From: Mucilaginibacter myungsuensis
GTDB lineage: Bacteria > Bacteroidota > Bacteroidia > Sphingobacteriales > Sphingobacteriaceae
Assembly (NCBI RefSeq): GCF_015222005.1
Contig: NZ_JADFFL010000007.1
Location: 186,001 to 250,000 of the forward strand
Reading direction: 5' to 3'
DNA length: 64,000 nucleotides
Position numbers and translations under genes: made by a program. The notes under the pieces were generated by a model, which was not told the DNA's origin, did no database searches, and saw only the letters and a program-made list of their open reading frames with translations. Below, piece after piece: positions 36,416 through 45,467 of the stretch; position 1 is the stretch's first letter; every line of letters begins with the position of its first letter.

Positions 36416-37595
36416 TATAGATCTTTAATTTAGCGATGAAATTAAAAATGATCGGATACAAGATCTGAAAAGATAGACCTGTTGTTGTTAACATGTTATC
36501 AAAGATCGAAAAAAAATATATCGTACAAAGAATCGATATCCCCAATATCCCGACAGGATTCTTCGATACCACAATCGAATAAATCAGTGGAAAGAGCAAA
36601 AACAAAAATAATAAAAAAACCATTCCTATCCAGCCTGCATAATTATAGCTCCCGGTCAGGGTAGTAGTTACCGCTAGGTCATCAACAATAACGTCTGCGA
36701 CCGCACGTTTTCTGCCAAGTATATCGTTTATACGTTTAGATAAGCTGTCAAATAAAAATTCGTCTATAAAGACAAACCCTAAGCCACTGATCGTGAGGCT
36801 CGAAGGGTACTTGTTGATATTATATTGCAAGTTACTCAACGGAGAAGTGGCATATAAGAATCCCCAAAAAAATTCATCTGGCACAACATTATCTTTAAAA
36901 CTTTCAGAAGCCTGACCTAAATTCAATATTAGTTCGCTATTGTATGTGGGATCGGCCTCAGGATTCCCTTTTCGGACCTCATTTATCAGTCTATAATTCC
37001 CGGCCAATCCAAAAACATAGAGCATTATTAACGCCCCGGCAACGATACCAACTATTTTTTTCAGATCGAGTTGAGGTAATGTTATGTTTATCCAAACAAA
37101 AAACATACTCACGACGCTCATAATGATGTTACCTCGGGAAAAAGATAGTATAAAAAGACCAAAGCAGATCAGTATATACAGCAACAGGATCTTTTTTCTG
37201 GTGTTTAAAAAGGCGTAAAAAAAATATATACTTACAAAACAGTTAAGTGATGTTGTGAGTACTATCACAGTAGGTACACCAAAATCCATATCACGGGTAC
37301 CATTGACCAGCGGTATGCCGCTATATAAAAAGTTCAGGCTATAAAGAATAACATTTATAACTAATAATCTTTTATTCCCTATTTTTAATAGCTCGGGTTT
37401 TGTAAAGGGCACTTTATCAAAAAAGAGACCGGCTACAGCAAAAACAACGATAAAAAAAAATAAAAAAACAAACAATGATAATGAAATACGAGGGAACAGG
37501 TTAGACCATCCTAAAGAATATAGTCCCAAACATGAGAACCACGAGATGCTGAATGCGGAATACGGATTAGCGATTTTTTTTAAGTTATATTTCAT
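36408..37595 (-). CDS. wzy: Polysaccharide polymerase (Wzy-like), multi-spanning
   Basis: 395 residues, about ten to twelve hydrophobic segments with one large extracytoplasmic loop around residues 205-300 (GNYRLINEVRKGNPEADPTYNSEL). Wzy proteins are poorly conserved, and the call rests on topology and position among glycosyltransferases with Wzx and Wzz. A Wzy polymerises lipid-linked repeat units at the outer face of the inner membrane. It could instead be another polytopic enzyme of the cluster. Confidence 0.75.
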   Translation of the reverse strand: MKYNLKKIANPYSAFSISWFSCLGLYSLGWSNLFPRISLSLFVFLFFFIVVFAVAGLFFDKVPFTKPELLKIGNKRLLVINVILYSLNFLYSGIPLVNGTRDMDFGVPTVIVLTTSLNCFVSIYFFYAFLNTRKKILLLYILICFGLFILSFSRGNIIMSVVSMFFVWINITLPQLDLKKIVGIVAGALIMLYVFGLAGNYRLINEVRKGNPEADPTYNSELILNLGQASESFKDNVVPDEFFWGFLYATSPLSNLQYNINKYPSSLTISGLGFVFIDEFLFDSLSKRINDILGRKRAVADVIVDDLAVTTTLTGSYNYAGWIGMVFLLFLFLLFPLIYSIVVSKNPVGILGISILCTIYFFSIFDNMLTTTGLSFQILYPIIFNFIAKLKIYND

Positions 37596-37613
37596 ATCAA
37601 CTGTTGTTGGGAT

Positions 37614-38372
37614 CTAGGTATTAAATCGGTTTCGATGTGGTCGTTTTACTGCGCGGGCCATGTAGCGTCTGATTAAAGCATATATATATACCGATAATGG
37701 GAAATTAGATCGGGTCAGTTCCATCTTGTCTTCAAAAAAAGGGAGATCGACCGTATTCGCCGAGTAACCACCACCTTCATAGTTACACACGGTAACAGGT
37801 AAATACTTAAAGTTGTAATTAGGATCACCATAACACTCCATATTCAATGCGTGGTCGGCAAATATCTTGTACTTGTTATTATAGCGACGTTTTTTAAACA
37901 CGGCCGATGGATAGAAGATCGCCTGATGGCAAATATTGACAATGGCAAGCTTGAAAGCAGAGAACTCGCCATCGTATTTTGACATCAGGTCATTCCGGTA
38001 AACATCCCCATAATATATGGTCTTCCTATCCTTAAAATAAGGGACAATGTTTTTTAAAATATTATATAAAATATCACCCGAACCCAAAAAGTAGATCAGA
38101 TCGCCTTTCACTACATCGAGTGCTTTGTTCATGGCATCATATACCCCCTCGTCCGGTTCACTTTTCCAATGGGCTATTTTAGAATCATATTTCCTTAAAA
38201 TTTCGATGGTTCCGTCCGTAGAGCCTCCGTCTATTATAACTAATTCGATTGTTTTATAATCTTGGTCGATGACACTTTTTATAGTCCTCTCCAACCCATT
38301 CTGAGCGTTGAACGTTACCACTATAATACTTATCAAAGGTTGATCAACTTCTAATGACCTATCAACAAACAT
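37614..38372 (-). CDS. Family 2 glycosyltransferase (WcaE/WcaA-like)
   Basis: 252 residues. GT2 motifs: ISIIVVTFNAQNGLERTIKS, VIDGGSTDGT and a DGGST-type nucleotide site followed by FLGSGDILYNI. The type is common in colanic-acid-like clusters. A short unassigned gap (38373-38474) separates it from the preceding gene. Confidence 0.9.
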   Translation of the reverse strand: MFVDRSLEVDQPLISIIVVTFNAQNGLERTIKSVIDQDYKTIELVIIDGGSTDGTIEILRKYDSKIAHWKSEPDEGVYDAMNKALDVVKGDLIYFLGSGDILYNILKNIVPYFKDRKTIYYGDVYRNDLMSKYDGEFSAFKLAIVNICHQAIFYPSAVFKKRRYNNKYKIFADHALNMECYGDPNYNFKYLPVTVCNYEGGGYSANTVDLPFFEDKMELTRSNFPLSVYIYALIRRYMARAVKRPHRNRFNT

Positions 38373-38474
38373 CGTATTTTAACTTCAATTTAAAAAAAAA
38401 CACCATTCGATTCGGATAAACAGTAAATACCGATCCAAAGACATGCGACCCAATAAGGCCGCCCGTATCGGCGG

Positions 38475-39473
38475 TTATGTAAGCAGTTCAGAATAAAGTC
38501 GTTTATAACTCTCACCTATATTTTTGCTTCTGCATTCCAAAAGGACATTTTTATCCGTTGTGTATTTGAGTGGGGATCGCAGAATATCATCTATCCCATC
38601 CTTTATGGATCCCACTAAGGAGGGATTTACAAGTTTTGCGTTTTGGTAATATTTTTGCCGCGCGTAGCGCCTATCCGCCGTTAAGATGGGTTTTTGCAGC
38701 ACCGCTGCTTCCAGCATAGATATGGGTTGCTGTTCAACATGACTGGGAAGAGCAAATAAAAGGCAGTTCTGATAATAATCCACCAGCTCTTCTGAATTTT
38801 CTTTAAGTTCCGGGATCCAGCTCAATATATCTTTATTGTCATTTACCAATTGGGCCAATTCTGCTCCCACAACATTTTCGCCGTCCATCACTTTTCCAAC
38901 GATGACCAGTTTGAAATTCCCAGCAATGCATGCTTGCGCTAAGGCTATCTGGTTTTTCCTTTGACATATATTACCAACGGTCAATATGTATTGTTCCTTT
39001 GGTTGTTCAGAAACTTTTAAGGATCTCTCAAAAAAAACATCTCCAATGACATTTGGGATCACATGGATCTTTTTTGACGGCACCTTGTAACATAAATTGC
39101 AAAAATCCGCTTGCATTTCGTTTACAACGACTATTTTGTCTGGCATTCTCAACAGTTCTGTAATCATTCGTTGTTTATATAACAACGACGAGATCTTGAA
39201 TCTGAACTTGTCATAAAAGCTTTCTGTGTCATGCATTAATATCGTCGCTACAAGTTTTTTCCCGGATCTTTTTGCCCAATGATAACTTTCACTGTGCGAA
39301 AGCCCCAGCCCCCAGCAATGAAGGATATCAAATTCTGCATCTCTGTTCCAAATATCCATCTTTTCAATAACTACATTAAGGTCATTAATGGCATTTGATG
39401 TTGATAGCATTTGTATGTCGAATCCGCCGTAAGCGAAGCAATGAGCCTGTAATGGTAAATATTTTATTTTCAT
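38475..39473 (-). CDS. Family 4 glycosyltransferase
   Basis: 332 residues, GT-B fold. Conserved C-terminal domain: YILTVGNICQRKNQIALAQA, then LFALPSHVEQQPISMLEAAV (the E-x7-E region) and KPILTADRRYARQ. It overlaps the upstream transferase gene by 4 nt (TGA/ATG type), indicating translational coupling. It transfers a sugar to the lipid-linked intermediate in the cytoplasm. Confidence 0.9.
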   Translation of the reverse strand: MKIKYLPLQAHCFAYGGFDIQMLSTSNAINDLNVVIEKMDIWNRDAEFDILHCWGLGLSHSESYHWAKRSGKKLVATILMHDTESFYDKFRFKISSLLYKQRMITELLRMPDKIVVVNEMQADFCNLCYKVPSKKIHVIPNVIGDVFFERSLKVSEQPKEQYILTVGNICQRKNQIALAQACIAGNFKLVIVGKVMDGENVVGAELAQLVNDNKDILSWIPELKENSEELVDYYQNCLLFALPSHVEQQPISMLEAAVLQKPILTADRRYARQKYYQNAKLVNPSLVGSIKDGIDDILRSPLKYTTDKNVLLECRSKNIGESYKRLYSELLT

Positions 39474-40690
39474 TGATCTTTCATTTTTATAATATCATTG
39501 AATATTCTGATCACAGACTCTTTCGATAAATATTTATTATAAGCACTGTAATAGCTGTCGAACTTCCGGCCATCGACCAAAATATCAGTGATAGCTTCGA
39601 CCAAACGATCAAGTGACGGCTCTTCACAACGATAGTTAAGATCATTTAAAACAAAGAAGTTGTTAACAGAACTGTAAGCTGGCCCCAAAGTTAGTATCGT
39701 TCTTCCATATTGGATTATCTCAGCTATTTTTTGAGGGAAAGAAGTAGTGATCAAACCGTGATCGGCCTCTTCAAAAGAATAGGGTATTAAAAAACAATCA
39801 CATTGCTTATACACATCAAGTAATCTATCCCTGTTATCGCTTGTAGAGTACGACACGTAATCTTCATTAAAATTTAACGACCTGAAGTCAGCAAGACTGG
39901 AATAGGTTTGAACGACCAATTTAAAGATCACATCATGGGTGCTTTTCTTATTCAGATCATCGATGACCGATGCAAAGAACTTTAAAGATCCGTTGTAAAG
40001 GATGTTCAGTCCGCCGGTGAATAGAAATACGAACTCACGTTCCTTTTTCTCATCTTTATCTGCGAGCGGTGGCACCTTATTAAAGTGAGGTGCAAGTACT
40101 GTGCTATCCTTATCATATTTATTTTTATACAACTTTTTTAATCCTTCACTTATAGTGATCAAAACATCAGCTTGCCTGATCGATCTCTCCAAAAAAAGTC
40201 GGATCAAATATAGTTCAAATTTATTGTCGTATTTTTTGTTGATCAATTCAAGATCGTCTACGATATACAGGCAATGCTTAGATCTCGGTGCTAATTTCAT
40301 TAAAATCCAGGCTTTGCAAACCGGTTTAATGCTGGCGCCAACAACGGTCAAAAACGTATTTTGATCACTATCGTAGCGTTTTAAAATGCCTGGAATAGAC
40401 CATATAAAAGCGATGAACTGAAACAGTTTTTTAAAAACGCCGAATTTAAGCCGCTTGTATGATGTAAAAAAGCTTTTATCACAGATATGAACGTCGATGT
40501 CGAAATTATCGCTCTCAATTTCGGCTGGTTCAACTTCAACTTCTCTACAAAATGTGATCACATTGACAGTAAAATTTCCGTTTAACGCCTTAATTATATG
40601 AAAAAGTAATACAGAGATACCCGAACCTTTATTTTTTAAAGGGGGAGTATCTGAGAGAAAGGTAAGGCAATTAGAGCTGATCGTTTTCAT
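39470..40690 (-). CDS. Glycosyltransferase, GT-B type (family 4-like)
   Basis: 406 residues. FLFTGGLNILYNGSLKFFASV starts the C-terminal nucleotide-sugar domain, and CDCFLIPYSFEEADHGLITTSFPQKIAEIIQYG contains the expected acidic-loop region, though the E-x7-E spacing is unusual. The N-terminus is Rossmann-like. Overlaps with both neighbours (4 and 20 nt) place it in the same operon. Confidence 0.82.
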   Translation of the reverse strand: MKTISSNCLTFLSDTPPLKNKGSGISVLLFHIIKALNGNFTVNVITFCREVEVEPAEIESDNFDIDVHICDKSFFTSYKRLKFGVFKKLFQFIAFIWSIPGILKRYDSDQNTFLTVVGASIKPVCKAWILMKLAPRSKHCLYIVDDLELINKKYDNKFELYLIRLFLERSIRQADVLITISEGLKKLYKNKYDKDSTVLAPHFNKVPPLADKDEKKEREFVFLFTGGLNILYNGSLKFFASVIDDLNKKSTHDVIFKLVVQTYSSLADFRSLNFNEDYVSYSTSDNRDRLLDVYKQCDCFLIPYSFEEADHGLITTSFPQKIAEIIQYGRTILTLGPAYSSVNNFFVLNDLNYRCEEPSLDRLVEAITDILVDGRKFDSYYSAYNKYLSKESVIRIFNDIIKMKDQ

Positions 40691-41300
40691 TTATCACTTT
40701 TATAAATTTTGCAGGGTTGCCGGCCCAGACCTGATTGCTGGGAATATTTTTAGTAACTACACTGCCCGCACCAATTACACTTCGATCGCCAATATTTACC
40801 CCCTTTAGAATAATAGAATTTGCACCAATAAAAACGTCGTCGCCAATATTGATCGCCTTACTTTCAATTTTTTCGATCACGTTATTTGCCCTTTCAAATG
40901 GCAATAGTGGATGAAAATCTGTGTCCCATATACTAACATTACCGCCGCAAAACAACGTTTTACCAATCGTGATCTGTTTAGAACAAAATATAGAAACTCC
41001 AGAAAAGCCCGACTTATCTCCTATAGTTAGTGTTGCGCCTGTTTCTACATAGATAGAGCAATATTTGCTTAACCCTAAAGGATTTGAGTTAAAAGTGCTA
41101 TTGAAGACCAATTGAGATCCGAATATTATTTTTCCTTTATTATTCAATTTGAAAGTTCCTCTGAACCTCGGCAATTGCTTATATTGAACATTATTGATAT
41201 ATAATACCCCCGAAAAATAAAAATACGCCAAAATGTTTACCACTTTGATCCAAGGATATAAAATTAGATACTTGTATGTGTTACTAAAAAAAAAGTTCAT
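40671..41300 (-). CDS. Hexapeptide-repeat acyltransferase
   Basis: 209 residues; left-handed beta-helix repeats (IGDDVFIGANSIILKGVNIG, VIGAGSVVTKNIPSNQVWAGNPAKFI), preceded by an atypical N-terminal region. This end motif identifies the maltose/galactoside O-acetyltransferase-like group, which acetylates sugars with acetyl-CoA. It probably decorates the repeat unit. Confidence 0.88.
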   Translation of the reverse strand: MNFFFSNTYKYLILYPWIKVVNILAYFYFSGVLYINNVQYKQLPRFRGTFKLNNKGKIIFGSQLVFNSTFNSNPLGLSKYCSIYVETGATLTIGDKSGFSGVSIFCSKQITIGKTLFCGGNVSIWDTDFHPLLPFERANNVIEKIESKAINIGDDVFIGANSIILKGVNIGDRSVIGAGSVVTKNIPSNQVWAGNPAKFIKVINENDQL

Positions 41301-41326
41301 TTTAGATAATCTAATATCACAGTGTT

Positions 41327-42013
41327 TTAATCGACATCTTGTTTTAGAAACCGTTCAATATCTCTGAAGTTGTCGATATTTTTTTTTATCCATGCTTCAT
41401 CTTTGTCCCACCACTCTATCTCATTTAATTTCATGATTAAATTTTCGTCAAATCTCTTTTTTATTAATTTTGCGGGAACTCCGCCTACTATTTCGTAATC
41501 GCCTACATCTTTCGTAACTACCGAATTCGCCGCAATGACAGCACCGTTGCCAATGGTTACCCCGTCCATGATAATGGCATTGGATCCTATCCAAACATCA
41601 TTTCCGATTGAAACCGTGTCATATGCTTTAAAATGATTATCGGAGATAAAGTTACCCATCAAATTTGATTGTGCATTAAATGTAGAGGGATGAGTACTAA
41701 CGAAATTTAGAGGGTGCTTTCCTGGCGCTACTCGCACGGCCGGCCCAATAGAACAAAATTTACCTATATTCAAGTGATCTAAACTACAATGATCAGCAAC
41801 GTAGGTGTGATCTCCCATAAAAGAGTTGCTTAAAACTGTTTTTGGTCCAATATAATTGTACCTTCCAAAATGTGTATTTGAAACCTGAGCCAAATACCCT
41901 ATTCGTAAATGTGAACCCCAATATTTCAACTGATATCTTGACTTCATTGTCATCCATCGAAAATATTGTGTTATCGGGTTTGCTAAGAAACCTCTATCAT
42001 AAAATTTATTCAT
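41327..42013 (-). CDS. Hexapeptide-repeat acetyltransferase (CatB/xenobiotic acetyltransferase-like)
   Basis: 228 residues with left-handed beta-helix repeats: [46 protein letters not shown], and an extra loop [17 protein letters not shown] typical of CatB-like enzymes. It likely O-acetylates a sugar in the polysaccharide, together with the neighbouring acyltransferase, 26 nt away. Confidence 0.9.
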   Translation of the reverse strand: MNKFYDRGFLANPITQYFRWMTMKSRYQLKYWGSHLRIGYLAQVSNTHFGRYNYIGPKTVLSNSFMGDHTYVADHCSLDHLNIGKFCSIGPAVRVAPGKHPLNFVSTHPSTFNAQSNLMGNFISDNHFKAYDTVSIGNDVWIGSNAIIMDGVTIGNGAVIAANSVVTKDVGDYEIVGGVPAKLIKKRFDENLIMKLNEIEWWDKDEAWIKKNIDNFRDIERFLKQDVD

Positions 42014-42066
42014 CTGGAAATATATGTTGTAAAGTCAAGCTGTTGCGCCTTCATAAAAAGTTCTTT

Positions 42067-42981
42067 TTATTTATCACTACCCCTGAACTTTGTTTTCAAA
42101 CCGTCAAAAAATCTAATCAGCCTCGACACTGGGCCCATATCACGAAACGAAAGAATTTCAGCATGCCATCTGTCCGCTTTCAAATTTCTTTCAAACTCGG
42201 CAGGATGGCTTGTTATGGTCAAAGGATATGTTTTCAGATTCTCTATAAAATGTGAAGAATTAGTGTGAGTTCCGTTAGATGAAAACCCAGTATTTTTAAC
42301 AAGATTGAATTTAGGCATAACAGTTAAGCCGTTATTTTTCCAACAGGTAAATATCCACTGATAATCCCATGTATCAATTCTTCCCTTCTGCACTTTTTTA
42401 AACTGCTTATCCCAGTATTTTCTTTCAAACTTATCAGTTAAAAATCCATTGTAATCCCAGCTGCTAGTATATTCTTTCAAACTGAAATCATATTTTAGCC
42501 AAGCTCTTCGCCAAGTTGCCCAACCCCAAATTTGACAAGCATATGAAAAATAATAGGAATGCTCAGAAACTTCGCTTAATTGAAAATTGTTGCCCGAAAT
42601 ATGCATAACTCTTTCATCATCATCATATTTCTCTAAAAGGTCTTCGCAAAACTTAAAAAAACTTTCATTTGCAACGCAGTCGTCCTCTAATATGATCCCT
42701 CGTTCGACATTTTCAAAAAACCACGTTATTGCCCCGGAAACACCTTTGCCGCACCCATAATTATCGTTCCTGAATAATGTATGGACCTCACATTTCCAAT
42801 CGATCTGTTCTAAGATATAGGCGCGGATATCATTGATAAGTTTTGCCTCGCCAGCCTTATTTCTCCTTGGTCCGTCAGATGCAACAAAAAGCTTTTCAGG
42901 GCGGTAGCCCCTTATCGCTTGTATCGTTGCCGCTAACGTGTCAAGCCTGTTGAATGTCAATAATAATACAGGTTCTTTCAT
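42067..42981 (-). CDS. Nucleotide-diphospho-sugar transferase, GT-A type (GNT-I-like)
   Basis: 304 residues. It begins PVLLLTFNRLDTLAATIQAI, followed by FVASDGPRRN and the metal site IILEDDCVANESFFKFC. The later SYACQIWGWATWRRAW motif is shared by a family of transferases seen in many surface-polysaccharide clusters. Probably transfers a single sugar. It is 15 nt downstream of the flippase gene. Confidence 0.85.
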   Translation of the reverse strand: MKEPVLLLTFNRLDTLAATIQAIRGYRPEKLFVASDGPRRNKAGEAKLINDIRAYILEQIDWKCEVHTLFRNDNYGCGKGVSGAITWFFENVERGIILEDDCVANESFFKFCEDLLEKYDDDERVMHISGNNFQLSEVSEHSYYFSYACQIWGWATWRRAWLKYDFSLKEYTSSWDYNGFLTDKFERKYWDKQFKKVQKGRIDTWDYQWIFTCWKNNGLTVMPKFNLVKNTGFSSNGTHTNSSHFIENLKTYPLTITSHPAEFERNLKADRWHAEILSFRDMGPVSRLIRFFDGLKTKFRGSDK

Positions 42982-42995
42982 CTTGTGGGCAAATG

Positions 42996-44294
42996 TTATT
43001 TTATAAAAAACAATATCGATCTGCTTTGGAGGTAAAAAATATGCCTCGTGGATCTTTGGAAAGCAAAGTAAAGATATGACGCAAAAAACTGTGATATCAA
43101 TGTGGCTATTGCTGCTCCATTTATACCATATCTCGGTATAAACAAAAAATTCAATATTATGTTGATACTAAGACCCAGTACAGATTTTTTGAAGTTATGA
43201 ATGTTTAAATTCTCTATCACGAGTATATTATTTACCCCAACGCCCCAAAAAACGAACACACCTGTCCATATACTGATATTTAATGCAAAGGCAGCTTCCT
43301 TATAAACTTGACCGAAAAGCATGGTAACTATCTCAACGGAAAAGAAATTGACCACTAATGCGATCGAAAAACTTATAAAAAATAGGACTTTCAGTAAAAA
43401 GGAAACCAACTTATAGTAACGTTCTTTATCATCATATAAATTCACAAGCCGAGGATACAATGTGGATGTTAAGATCATCGGTATGAAATACCATAATTCG
43501 GTGACCCTAACCGATACAGAGTATTCACCCACTGCATTATGCCCGGCAAAATTATCAATCATGATCTGGTCGACACGCATGTAAAGAAGAACAATTATAC
43601 TTGATAAAATAAGTGGCCAACATTCTTTAAGCAATCCTATGATCAGATCATACTTGATCCGCCACTGCATAACGTTCTTGATTCCATAAAACATGATAAG
43701 ACCAAGCAGCCCTAAAAAGTTTTCCGATACGATAGCGATAACAATGATGGTCAAACTAAAGCCTTTAATGATGAGAATAGATTTAAGGGCCGATGCAATC
43801 ATGAAAGCGGTATTTTTTGCGATGACGGTCTTTTTGGATTGCAAGTTCGCTTGGAACTCATAGTCAATGACGTCGAAGCAAGAAAAGATCGGCGACAACG
43901 AAACGATCAGCGTGATGATCAACAGCGTTCTGTCGCTATCAGTGATCGCTACGTAGGAACAACATATGCCCAGCGCGATCATCCCTCCTACAGTACGCAG
44001 GAAAAAGGCTGTCCCTAAAAAACGAAATTTGGAACTTGGATCATCTATGATCTTTTTAATAATGACTTGATCCAACCCCAAGGTGGATAATGCACTCATC
44101 AAAGCGACCAATGCCGCGGCATAATTGAGTTTACCGAACGATAATGGCCCCAAATATCTGGCTACCCAAACGCCAACTATCAAACCTACCCCTAACCGTA
44201 AAAAGCGGTCAAAAAATAACCAGAACGCATTAATTGCCAACCTTTTTATATCAGTGATGGATCTTAATTTTTTATACAGGTTAGCAATGATCAT
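42996..44294 (-). CDS. wzx: Oligosaccharide flippase (Wzx/MATE-like)
   Basis: 432 residues with about 12 to 14 hydrophobic helices. N-terminal segment LAINAFWLFFDRFLRLGVGL is typical, as is the conserved PLSFGKLNYAAALVALMSAL region after helix one. The family moves lipid-linked repeat units across the inner membrane. Its position beside Wzz, Wza and transferases supports the call. Confidence 0.92.
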   Translation of the reverse strand: MIIANLYKKLRSITDIKRLAINAFWLFFDRFLRLGVGLIVGVWVARYLGPLSFGKLNYAAALVALMSALSTLGLDQVIIKKIIDDPSSKFRFLGTAFFLRTVGGMIALGICCSYVAITDSDRTLLIITLIVSLSPIFSCFDVIDYEFQANLQSKKTVIAKNTAFMIASALKSILIIKGFSLTIIVIAIVSENFLGLLGLIMFYGIKNVMQWRIKYDLIIGLLKECWPLILSSIIVLLYMRVDQIMIDNFAGHNAVGEYSVSVRVTELWYFIPMILTSTLYPRLVNLYDDKERYYKLVSFLLKVLFFISFSIALVVNFFSVEIVTMLFGQVYKEAAFALNISIWTGVFVFWGVGVNNILVIENLNIHNFKKSVLGLSINIILNFLFIPRYGINGAAIATLISQFFASYLYFAFQRSTRHIFYLQSRSILFFIK

Positions 44295-44409
44295 ATGTCA
44301 GATTTCCGACGTTCAAATCCCTAAAGATCGTGAATGGTTGTCCAATCGAAATGGATTGAAAGTTTATTGTATATATAGGGGGCACTTACGCTGAGGATGA
44401 GTAGAATCT

Positions 44410-45465
44410 TTACTGCAGTATCTTTTTATATATCTTCCTCATGATCAAAATGACGGAGGTAAATATAGCAGTCAGAAAAAAACACACGATCGGATATTTA
44501 ACTTTACCTGGCTTATCGACCGGAAGCGGAAATACCGGCTCGTCTAACACCTGTATCAATGGTGTTTCTTGCAAAAGCGAAACTTTGGATATTTCCAAAT
44601 TCTTTACTATTTCACTATATATCGCCGAACTTGCTTGTACATCTATTTGCTTTCGTTGAGAAGGCACACGCAAGACCGTGAGATTAGGATTTGCGTTAGG
44701 AGCTGCGTCTATCGACGATGCCACTCCACTGAGGGATAAATTTAGCAAGGCTCGAACGCTGTCTTTTTGATGTTCAAGTATTTTGACATTTATTTCAGAT
44801 TTCTTTGTTTTAGTCTGAACATAAAAATCATTAACGTTTTTCACTAACCTGTCAACAAAAACTTTTGAGAAATTTTCATTTTTTGAGGTAAAATCGACCT
44901 TGATAATATTTAACTTCTTATCCGGCTTACTCACCACAAGCGCTGTCCTGTTGATCGTATTGACGATATCGGTAATGACACTGTCGTGAAGCCGATCCAG
45001 ATCGCCGCCAGAAAAAGTTATTGCTCTAAGTTTAGTGTCCGATCCCCATTTCTCTTTGAGCTTGTTGAATTCGATATATCTGTCTATCAAAAGCTGCCTT
45101 CCCCTACCGCTATCTCCCATCTTGCTTAATAGCGTTTTTGCGATCATCAAGCGGGACCTGTATAATTCCAATATATTATCTCCTTGGAATACACTTCCAC
45201 CACCACCCAGATCGATCCCGGCTATAGAAGCCAATCCAGCGTATTGTGCTAATCCCCCAGCTTTACCACCGTCTTCTAAAACAAAAGTGCAAGTAGCTAC
45301 ATATCTCGGTTTTTTTAATAGGGCATACGTGAGGCCCAATGCTCCACCACAGAGGGATAACAATAAAATAAATGTCAATTTGGTCATTAAATATCTGATG
45401 CCTGACTTTATCTGATTGATCAGATCTTTAACAGATATTCCTTCTTCCGGACCCGCACTATTCAT
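44410..45465 (-). CDS. Chain-length determinant (Wzz-like) protein
   Basis: 351 residues with an N-terminal membrane helix (TFILLLSLCGGALGLTYALL) and a C-terminal one (IVCFFLTAIFTSVILIM), and a helical extracytoplasmic domain between them. This topology defines polysaccharide co-polymerases, which set chain length. No C-terminal tyrosine kinase domain is fused. It ends 3 nt before the Wza gene, which is upstream on the same strand. Confidence 0.88.
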   Translation of the reverse strand: MNSAGPEEGISVKDLINQIKSGIRYLMTKLTFILLLSLCGGALGLTYALLKKPRYVATCTFVLEDGGKAGGLAQYAGLASIAGIDLGGGGSVFQGDNILELYRSRLMIAKTLLSKMGDSGRGRQLLIDRYIEFNKLKEKWGSDTKLRAITFSGGDLDRLHDSVITDIVNTINRTALVVSKPDKKLNIIKVDFTSKNENFSKVFVDRLVKNVNDFYVQTKTKKSEINVKILEHQKDSVRALLNLSLSGVASSIDAAPNANPNLTVLRVPSQRKQIDVQASSAIYSEIVKNLEISKVSLLQETPLIQVLDEPVFPLPVDKPGKVKYPIVCFFLTAIFTSVILIMRKIYKKILQ

Positions 45466-45467
45466 AT